Assembly: GCA_024681215.1 (NCBI GenBank)
Contig: JAILBG010000028.1
Location: 1 to 12,311, forward strand
Reading direction: 5' to 3'
Source: RUG563 sp024681215
GTDB taxonomy: Bacteria > Bacillota > Clostridia > Christensenellales > Aristaeellaceae
Length of the DNA: 12,311 nt
Made by a program: the position numbers and the translations under genes. The notes under the pieces are model-generated. The model was not told where the DNA came from. It was given only the letters and a program-made list of their open reading frames with translations, and made no database searches. Positions 6,162 to 12,311 of this stretch are shown here, in pieces (the first letter of the stretch is position 1; each line of letters begins with the position of its first letter).

Positions 6162-7922
6162 ATGAAAATCAATAAAAAACTGCTGATTGCCATTCTTGCG
6201 CTGGTGGCTGTTGTCGTGATTGTGATCCTGACTACCGGCAACGGGAACAAGAAAGAAGAACCCAAAACGACTGAGCAGCCTGCGGGTGCTACCGCTGCGC
6301 CTGCCGCCCAAAGCGACACAGGCGCAGCCGCTACCGGCAATCCCCTCATCGACAACTACGGCTTCCAATGGACGGACACTTCCAAGCCCATCCTGAACGA
6401 GCAGGGCGCGAAGGATATTTCCTTCCGGGTATATTCCTCCAAGAACGCTTCCGCTCTGGACTACAACGACATGAAGATCATGGCTGACCTGTATGCGCAG
6501 ACGGGCGTGCAGGTGAACTGGGAAAACGTGTCTGAATCCGTATATTCCCAGCAGAAGAACCTGATCTTCGGCAACAAGGACAACCGCCCCGATGCGATTT
6601 ACCATGCCGGCATGGGCGCGGGCGAAATCATCAAGTACGCCAAGCGCAAAGTGCTGGTGCCCATCAGCGATTACCTGGACTATATGCCCAACTTCAAAAA
6701 GCTGCTGGAAGAGCGGCCGGACATCAAGGCACAGCTGATCAATATCGAGGACGGCAAGATCTACTCTCTGCCCCGCATCGAGGAAATGGGCCTGCTGCAG
6801 AGCCCCAACCTGCTGTTCCTGAACATTGCCTGGACGAAAGAAGTGATTGCCGCCGGCGCTGTGGACGGCCTGACAGAAGCTGACCTCAAAGACGGCCTGG
6901 CCCTGACCTCCGCCCAGATGGAGCAGATCCTGACCTACTTCCGGGATCACGACATGAATGGCAACGGCAAGACCGACGATGAACGGCCCCTGAGCTTTGT
7001 TTACAACAACTGGCAGGGCAACCAGTGCGACCTGTACGGCATGTTCGGCCTGAACGACAACCTGGAACACCGGGTCATCGTGGACGGCAAGGTCACCTAC
7101 ACCATGCAGGATGAACGCTTCAAGACCGCCACCAACTTCATCGCGGACTGGGTCACCAAAGGCCTCATCGACAAGGTTTCCTTTGAGCAGAGTCAGGATA
7201 ATTTCCTGGCCAACGGCAAGGGCCTGGAAACTTACGGCGCTTTCTACTGGTGGGAGAGCGAAACCGTGGTGTCCAATGCGGAAAACTACATCGTGTGCAG
7301 CCCCCTGATCGGGCCCGACGGCGCGCAGACCATATGCGTTTCCAACAACCCCGAAATCGGCACCGGCGAAGTGATCCTGTTTACCAAGTGCCAGTACCCC
7401 GAAGTGCTGCTGGCTTATTTCGACCGCTACTATGATCCCGTCGTCTCCGCCCAGATCAACTATGGCCCCATCGGCATCGTGTATGAGGAAGCCACGGACG
7501 ACAAGGGGATGCTGGTGCAGAAGCCTCTGCCCGAGGGCGTGACCAGCGACGAACTGCGCCTCCAGAACGCGCCCCTGGGCATCATCAACCTGGGCGAATA
7601 CGCCTGGAACAACGTGGTGCATATGGAGCCCCGGGCCCAGCTTCGCCTGGAGCGGCTCCAGCTCTGCGCCAAGCCCTTTGTGGCCGAAAACGTGAAGCCC
7701 TGCCCCAACCTCCAGTTCACCCTGGAAGAACTGAACACCCTGAGCAACTATGAAACCAACCTGAATGACTACATCCGCACCAACCTGATCTCCTGGCTGA
7801 TGAAGGGCGGCGTGTCCGACGCGGCCTGGACCACCTTCCAGAACGATCTGAACGGCAGAGTGAACCTGGCGGGCATCCAGAAGGTGTATCAGGACGCTTA
7901 TGACCGCTACATTGCGAAGTAA
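6162..7922 (+). CDS. Extracellular solute-binding protein of the importer, membrane-anchored
   Basis: A 586-residue solute-binding protein of the large LplA-like class that serves LplB/LplC permeases. It captures the sugar ligand outside the membrane and delivers it to the channel. After a short basic start there is one hydrophobic helix (residues 7-24), then a Thr/Ala/Pro/Gln-rich flexible linker to about residue 60, then the two-lobed binding domain. Family marks include the acidic loop DMNGNGKTDDE at 264-274, which resembles a calcium-binding loop, and aromatic clusters such as AFYWWE near 358-363 for sugar stacking. Unlike most relatives it has no lipobox cysteine after the helix, so it is probably held by the uncleaved helix instead of lipid. 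GGAGG lies before ATG, and it sits 20 bases after the second permease. The ligand cannot be read from sequence; fructo-oligosaccharide is inferred from context. Confidence 0.93.
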   Translation: MKINKKLLIAILALVAVVVIVILTTGNGNKKEEPKTTEQPAGATAAPAAQSDTGAAATGNPLIDNYGFQWTDTSKPILNEQGAKDISFRVYSSKNASALDYNDMKIMADLYAQTGVQVNWENVSESVYSQQKNLIFGNKDNRPDAIYHAGMGAGEIIKYAKRKVLVPISDYLDYMPNFKKLLEERPDIKAQLINIEDGKIYSLPRIEEMGLLQSPNLLFLNIAWTKEVIAAGAVDGLTEADLKDGLALTSAQMEQILTYFRDHDMNGNGKTDDERPLSFVYNNWQGNQCDLYGMFGLNDNLEHRVIVDGKVTYTMQDERFKTATNFIADWVTKGLIDKVSFEQSQDNFLANGKGLETYGAFYWWESETVVSNAENYIVCSPLIGPDGAQTICVSNNPEIGTGEVILFTKCQYPEVLLAYFDRYYDPVVSAQINYGPIGIVYEEATDDKGMLVQKPLPEGVTSDELRLQNAPLGIINLGEYAWNNVVHMEPRAQLRLERLQLCAKPFVAENVKPCPNLQFTLEELNTLSNYETNLNDYIRTNLISWLMKGGVSDAAWTTFQNDLNGRVNLAGIQKVYQDAYDRYIAK

Positions 7923-7940
7923 AAAAAGGAGGACGGATTC

Positions 7941-9761
7941 ATGAACAAGCTGAGGAAAATCGCTGCGCTGCTGCTGGCCCTGTGCATGATGACCATGCCT
8001 ATGCTGGCGTTGGCAGACGCCGAACCAACCTTTGACGGCGTGCGCGACCAGAGCGTGATGGCCGGAACGGAATTTGATGCCCTGGATGGCATCACCGCCC
8101 AGGACGCCGAGGGCAACGACCTGACCGAAATGATCATGATCGAAGCCACCCCCGCCCTGAACTTCAAGAACGGCAAGGCGACCCCTGAAAACCCCGGCGA
8201 CTATGAACTGGTTTACTCTGTGACCGACAAGAACGGCGTCACCGGCGAGGACTACGCCACCCTGACCGTCACCAAGAAGACCAGCGAAGAAGTCGTATAC
8301 AAGACCTTCGATTTCAGCACCGTGGAAGTGACTGACAACCACGGCTGGGAAGCCAAGATCGGCGAAGCCGCCCAGGCCACTGCGGCCCTCAAGAACGGCG
8401 CGTATGTGATCGACATTCAGAACCCCGGCAACGGCGACGGCGACGTGCAGCTGGCCAAGGCGGGCTATGCCCTGAAAGCGGCTGACTATAAGATCAAGAT
8501 CTGGGCCAAGGCCACCAAGCCCACCTACGCCCACATCCTGGCCCGGAATGAAAACGCCGAGGGCTGGGAAACTTTCGGCGGAGCCTTCAACGTACGCATC
8601 ACCGAGGAAATCGCGCCTCTGGAGCTGAGCTTCTCTTCTCCCGGTGAAGGCAGCGCCGAGCTGCTCTTCAACCTGGGCAAGATCACCCCCAACCCCGACA
8701 ACGCCGAAGACACGACACCGACCGACTTCACCGTGACCATCGACAAGATCGAGCTGTACGAGGTTTCTGGCGAGGAGCATGAGGTTCCCGTTTATACCGC
8801 CGATTTCGCTGGGAATGACAGCGCCTACGCGGAAGCGGGCGACGGCGCCAACGCGGGTGTGGCGTTCGCGGACGGCAAGGCCGTGTTCACCATCGACAAT
8901 TACCCCGCCGAGGGCGGTGTTTGGAGCGTCAAGGCCAACCTCAATCTGGGCGATGTGAAAATCGAAAAGGGCCAGAAGTATTACTATCGCTTCACCGTGA
9001 ACGCGGCCAACGGACAGGGCGGCGAAGCCCTGGTGGAAAGCGCCGCCCGCAGTTGGGAATGCCGGGCCAATTTCAACGGTCTGAACGCCCCTGCCGGGGA
9101 AGACACCGTGGTTTCCGCCGTGTTTGTGGCTGAGGCGGACGTGGATGATCCCGTGATCCGCCTCCAAATCGGCAACGCTCCCGAGGGCGCCACCGGCAAT
9201 ACCATCACCATCAGCAATGTGGAATTTGGCAAAATGGAGGGCGACAAGGAAACCCACAAGACCGTCGACGCCTTCATGCCCTTTGGCCGGAACACTGCCA
9301 ATGCCGAAAACGCCGCTTATCCCTGGGAAACCTTCAACGGCACCGACGAGGATAACGAGCGCGGCGTGGGCGTCATCTGGACGGACAATGGCAGCTTCTT
9401 CTACCGCATCGACCAGGGCGGCACCGTGGACTGGCATGACAAGCTGATCTGCGGCTATACCGGCAATCCCCTGACCCTGCCCGCCGACAGCTACTTCACC
9501 GTGGAAATCACCGCGAAGGCCACCAAGCCTGTTTCCTGCGGCGTGTTCCTCAATCCCATGGGCGGCTGGGACCCCCGCGTTTCCGAGGGCATGAGCCTCA
9601 CCGAAGAATTCCAGACCTTCCGCTTCACCACCACCGACACCCTCATCATGGATATGGACTTTGAACTGCTCTTCCAGTTCGGTTCCGAAGCCCTCTCCAA
9701 GCTGGGCGAAGTGACTGTGGAATTCCAGAACATCACCATCTATCAGACGAGCGTACTGTAA
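7941..9761 (+). CDS. Secreted multi-domain beta-sandwich protein, possible glycan-binding protein
   Basis: I do not recognise this 606-residue protein as a named family. It starts with a clear signal peptide, probably cleaved after ALA at residue 25. Residues 27-113 look like a bacterial Ig-like/cadherin-like domain (DGVRDQSVMAGTEF ... PGDYELVYSVTDKNG). Three segments follow that each have the pattern of carbohydrate-binding jelly rolls (CBM4/9-like or galactose-binding-like): 118-275, 284-433 and 445-606. Repeated signs are 'Y.ikiwAKATKP' (183-194) and 'FTVEITAKATKP' (519-530), and ends like ITIDKIELYE, ITISNVEFG and FQNITIYQ. No glycosidase catalytic motif is visible, and there is no LPXTG, lipobox or C-terminal helix, so it may be released or held by glycan or partner binding. 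A ribosome binding site precedes ATG, 18 bases after the binding protein gene. Operon position suggests capture of the polysaccharide; that is inference. Confidence 0.8.
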   Translation: MNKLRKIAALLLALCMMTMPMLALADAEPTFDGVRDQSVMAGTEFDALDGITAQDAEGNDLTEMIMIEATPALNFKNGKATPENPGDYELVYSVTDKNGVTGEDYATLTVTKKTSEEVVYKTFDFSTVEVTDNHGWEAKIGEAAQATAALKNGAYVIDIQNPGNGDGDVQLAKAGYALKAADYKIKIWAKATKPTYAHILARNENAEGWETFGGAFNVRITEEIAPLELSFSSPGEGSAELLFNLGKITPNPDNAEDTTPTDFTVTIDKIELYEVSGEEHEVPVYTADFAGNDSAYAEAGDGANAGVAFADGKAVFTIDNYPAEGGVWSVKANLNLGDVKIEKGQKYYYRFTVNAANGQGGEALVESAARSWECRANFNGLNAPAGEDTVVSAVFVAEADVDDPVIRLQIGNAPEGATGNTITISNVEFGKMEGDKETHKTVDAFMPFGRNTANAENAAYPWETFNGTDEDNERGVGVIWTDNGSFFYRIDQGGTVDWHDKLICGYTGNPLTLPADSYFTVEITAKATKPVSCGVFLNPMGGWDPRVSEGMSLTEEFQTFRFTTTDTLIMDMDFELLFQFGSEALSKLGEVTVEFQNITIYQTSVL

Positions 9762-9775
9762 GCACAATGTAATGG

Positions 9776-9805
9776 TAGGGAGGATGGTTTCGATCATCCT
9801 CCCTA
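9776..9805 (+). terminator. Intercistronic hairpin before the GH32-like lipoprotein gene
   Basis: TAGGGAGGATG (9776-9786) pairs perfectly with CATCCTCCCTA (9795-9805) over 11 bp, with an 8-base loop. No run of T follows (TCCTTCTATC), so full termination is unlikely. It lies in the only sizeable gap (65 bases) inside the operon, and the next ribosome binding site (AGGAGG, 9816-9821) is free. It may cause partial termination or protect the upstream message end, giving different levels of transporter and enzyme. Confidence 0.55.
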
Positions 9806-9826
9806 TCCTTCTATCAGGAGGTTGCC

Positions 9827-11380
9827 ATGAAAAAGAAACGGATCGCGGCCATTGCACTGCTTGTTCTGGTTTGCGTATTGCTTGCAGGCTGCGGGAACGA
9901 TGCCGCTAAGCCCGCTGCTACTGAAGCCCCGGTTCAGCCCCAGGGCGAGCCCTTCGCCGAAGGCATTACCGACAAAGACTTTTCCGCCCTGCGCACGCCC
10001 GGCAGCCAGGAGGATGCTTACGAGTATATGAATTACTTCCGTCCCGCCAAAGACGGCATCAAACAGCCCTATGTGGGAGATACCATGCCCTATTATGAGG
10101 ATGGCGTCTATTATATCTATTACCTGAAAGAGGGCGGCGACTCCTACAATCACTCCATTTACCTGGCGACCACCAAGGATTTTGTTACCTATACCGAATA
10201 TGACGATCCCATCGTGGAATCCAACCGTTCCGGCGGTCAGGACGGCTGGGCGGGAACCGGCGCTGTCGTAAAAGTGAAGGATGTTTATTATTTCTTCTAC
10301 ACCGGCCACGCTTCCTCGGACATCTATGAATACCAGGAAAAGATCATGCTGGCCAAGGGCGGCAGCCCCACCCAGTTTGAAAAGGTGGAGGGCTGGGAGA
10401 TCACCCCGCCCGCCGAGCTGGGTCAAAAGCGGGATTTCCGCGACCCGCAGGCTTACTATGACACGGAGACGGATACCATTACCCTGACCGTCACCGCCTC
10501 CCAAAACGGCACGGCCCGCATCCTGAAATACACCCTCAGCGGGAATTTGCAAAACGTCACCTATGATGGTATCATATTCACAAATCCCGTGGGCAATTTC
10601 TGGAACCTGGAATGCAGCGACACCTTCAAGCTGGGCAGCAAGTACTACATTACCTATTCCGCCCAGGACGACACCCTCTGGTACGCTTCCTCCGATACGC
10701 CCTACGGCCCCTATGGGGAACCGAAGCGCATCGACGGCAAGCTGTTCTATGCCGCCAAGCATGTGGAAAGCCCGGAAGGGACGTTCATGGTGGGCTGGGC
10801 ACGGCGCAGTGAATCCCCTTCCTCTACCTCGGAAGTATCCGGCTGGGCCGGAAACCTGGCCGTGCAGAAACTGATCCAGAAGGAAAATGGCGATCTGGCC
10901 CTGCTGCCGGTGGACAATATCGAAAAGCAGTATGTGAACCGCCGCCATCTGGCGGTGGATGACGACGCCATCCAGGTCCAGGCCGGAGCGCGGTACAGCT
11001 ATTCCGATGCTTTCACCGCCTATGAAAGCTTTATGCTGAAAGGCAAGTTCACCTATACCGGCAAGGGCTGTTTCGGCCTGGCCTTTGATTACAACGGGAA
11101 GCAGGAGAATTATAAGCTGATTACCTTGAATCCAATCAATCAAACGCTGCAATTGGAGTTCAACGAGGGAGGCACACTGATCACCGAAACCGCCGCGCCC
11201 CTGGAAGCGGGGAAAGAATACAGCTTTACCTACATCCAGGAAGGCTCCGTGGGCATCTTCTATCTGGACGATCTGGCCGCCCTCACCGTGCGTCTTTACG
11301 GCGTAAGCGGCAAAACCATCCGCCTGTACGCGGAAAACAATACGGTTTCCTTTACGGAACTGCGGGAATATACGAGATAA
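9827..11380 (+). CDS. GH32-like lipoprotein, predicted extracellular fructan hydrolase or binding homologue
   Basis: A 517-residue lipoprotein: signal sequence with lipobox LAGC (Cys22), then an Ala/Pro/Gln linker. Residues about 68-365 have the five-bladed propeller marks of clan GH-J (GH32/GH68-like): VGDTMPYYEDG with Asp85 as candidate nucleophile, WAGTGA...FFYTG at 141-160, FRDP with the stabilising Arg205-Asp206, and WNLECSD with Glu262 as candidate acid/base. The classic WMNDPNG box is absent; the GDTMP form seems to replace it. Residues about 378-517 form the C-terminal beta sandwich usual for GH32. So all three acidic catalytic positions can be assigned, and it is probably an active, membrane-tethered beta-fructosidase or fructan-processing enzyme outside the cell. 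GH43/GH62-like activity is an alternative. AGGAGG lies five bases before ATG, and the gene is followed 12 bases later by a canonical GH32 gene. Confidence 0.82.
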   Translation: MKKKRIAAIALLVLVCVLLAGCGNDAAKPAATEAPVQPQGEPFAEGITDKDFSALRTPGSQEDAYEYMNYFRPAKDGIKQPYVGDTMPYYEDGVYYIYYLKEGGDSYNHSIYLATTKDFVTYTEYDDPIVESNRSGGQDGWAGTGAVVKVKDVYYFFYTGHASSDIYEYQEKIMLAKGGSPTQFEKVEGWEITPPAELGQKRDFRDPQAYYDTETDTITLTVTASQNGTARILKYTLSGNLQNVTYDGIIFTNPVGNFWNLECSDTFKLGSKYYITYSAQDDTLWYASSDTPYGPYGEPKRIDGKLFYAAKHVESPEGTFMVGWARRSESPSSTSEVSGWAGNLAVQKLIQKENGDLALLPVDNIEKQYVNRRHLAVDDDAIQVQAGARYSYSDAFTAYESFMLKGKFTYTGKGCFGLAFDYNGKQENYKLITLNPINQTLQLEFNEGGTLITETAAPLEAGKEYSFTYIQEGSVGIFYLDDLAALTVRLYGVSGKTIRLYAENNTVSFTELREYTR

Positions 11381-11392
11381 AGGTGAAGAACA

Positions 11393-12311
11393 ATGGTCAA
11401 TCAAAGTTTGCTCTTTGCCAGGGCCTATGAAAAGGAGGCGGGCGGGAAAATCCCCCCGTCCTCCCGCCCTGCCTTTCATCTCACGCCCTGGACGGGCTGG
11501 ATGAACGATCCCAACGGTTTTTCCTATTATCACGGCCAATATCACTTGTTTTACCAGTATAATCCCTACGACACGGAATGGGACGCGATGCACTGGGGCC
11601 ATGCCGTGAGCCATGATCTGCTGCACTGGACGTACCTGCCCGCGGCCCTGGCCCCCGATCAGCCCTATGATTCCTTCGGCTGCTTTTCCGGCAGCGCCAT
11701 GGAAATATCCGACGGGCGGCAACTGCTTTTGTATACCGGCGTGCGAAAAGAGGGTGGCGACAAAGGCAAGGAATACCAGACTCAATGCGTGGCTGTGGGT
11801 GATGGGCTGAACTATAAAAAATTTGAGCAGAACCCTGTGCTGGATGCTTCCGACCTGCCGGAGGGCTTAAGCCCCTACGATTTCCGCGATCCGAAAATCT
11901 GGCGCGCGGAAAACGGCGGCTATCGCTGTGTGGTGGGGGCGCGCCGGATGGACAAGCGGGGCGTGCTGCTGCTCTATGCCAGCGAAGACGGCTTTCATTG
12001 GCGTTTTGAAAGCGTTCTGGCGGAAAACGACGGGCGCTTCGGCCTCATGTGGGAATGCCCGGATTTCTTCCCTCTGGAAGGTAAGCATGTGCTGTTCGTC
12101 AGTCCCCAGGATATGCTGCCCCAGGGCTTTGAATACCACAACGGCAACGGTACAGTCTGCCAGATCGGCACCTTCGACGAAGAAAAAAAGCAGTTCATCC
12201 CCGAGCATGACCAGGCCATCGACTACGGCATCGACTTCTACGCGCCGCAAACCATCGTGACCCCGGACGGCAGACGGGTGATGATCGGCTGGATGCAGAA
12301 CTGGGATACCT
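11393..12311 (+). CDS. GH32 beta-fructosidase, probably cytoplasmic (3' end outside the window)
   Basis: The first 306 residues are visible, open to the right edge; GH32 enzymes usually run to 450-500. All catalytic motifs are canonical: WMNDPNG with nucleophile Asp39, YTG, FRDP with Asp166, and WECPD with acid/base Glu221. The segment DFYAPQT that follows is also typical. This is the sucrose-6-phosphate hydrolase / invertase / exo-fructanase group, which releases terminal beta-fructose from sucrose, its phosphate or fructo-oligosaccharides. There is no signal peptide or lipobox, so it should act in the cytoplasm on sugars brought in by the importer. As no phosphotransferase system gene is adjacent, non-phosphorylated oligosaccharides are the likelier substrate. 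The start ATG has AGGTGA six bases upstream and follows the lipoprotein gene by 12 bases, so the two are co-translated from one message. Confidence 0.95.
   Translation, partial: MVNQSLLFARAYEKEAGGKIPPSSRPAFHLTPWTGWMNDPNGFSYYHGQYHLFYQYNPYDTEWDAMHWGHAVSHDLLHWTYLPAALAPDQPYDSFGCFSGSAMEISDGRQLLLYTGVRKEGGDKGKEYQTQCVAVGDGLNYKKFEQNPVLDASDLPEGLSPYDFRDPKIWRAENGGYRCVVGARRMDKRGVLLLYASEDGFHWRFESVLAENDGRFGLMWECPDFFPLEGKHVLFVSPQDMLPQGFEYHNGNGTVCQIGTFDEEKKQFIPEHDQAIDYGIDFYAPQTIVTPDGRRVMIGWMQNWDT

Noticed and set aside
5892..9857. Minus-strand open frame of 1321 codons opposite the operon
   Set aside because: It lies exactly antisense to well-supported genes, has a His/Gly/Val/Gln-rich composition with no recognisable domain, and is explained by third-position C/G bias of the sense codons removing antisense stops.
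9803..11785. Minus-strand open frame of 660 codons
   Set aside because: It is antisense to the GH32-like lipoprotein gene and the start of the canonical GH32 gene, with the same low-information composition; a shadow frame.

Overview
The window looks like the chromosome of a low-redundancy, fairly GC-rich Gram-positive anaerobe, most likely a gut or rumen member of the Clostridia (Bacillota). The reasons are strong AGGAGG-type ribosome binding sites, an LplB/YtcP-type sugar importer without its own ATPase, a LacI-family regulator next to its operon, and codons rich in C/G at third positions. This assignment is inference; no rRNA or other taxonomic marker is present.

Region 1 (1-2024) is the 3' part of a gene for a large surface-type protein: two DUF11-like beta repeats, a Pro/Gly/Asp spacer built of 'PDGTP'-like units, and a helical C-terminal part. 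It ends at a strong intrinsic terminator.

Region 2 (2025-2820) holds no intact gene. On the minus strand it carries the first 47 codons of a serine recombinase ended by an in-frame amber codon, with a terminator-like hairpin beyond it, inverted repeats upstream, and then an AT-rich stretch.

Region 3 (2821-12311) is a carbohydrate utilisation locus, most likely for a fructan (levan, inulin or fructo-oligosaccharides). A LacI-family regulator (minus strand) is divergent from a plus-strand operon: two importer permeases, a large solute-binding protein, a secreted multi-domain beta-sandwich protein of unknown function, a GH32-like lipoprotein, and a canonical GH32 enzyme cut by the window end. 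The inferred pathway is that the secreted protein and the lipoprotein bind and trim fructan outside the cell, the importer takes up oligosaccharides (powered by a shared ATPase encoded elsewhere), and the signal-less GH32 enzyme cleaves them in the cytoplasm.

The 388-bp divergent intergenic region is unusually informative. It has good sigma-A promoters in both directions and nine copies of the hexamer TGTAAA/TTTACA placed in and around them, including a perfect 9+1+9 palindrome. These are the likely operators of the LacI-family protein. The best candidates for something undescribed are the secreted beta-sandwich protein inside the operon and the non-canonical GH32-like lipoprotein beside it.
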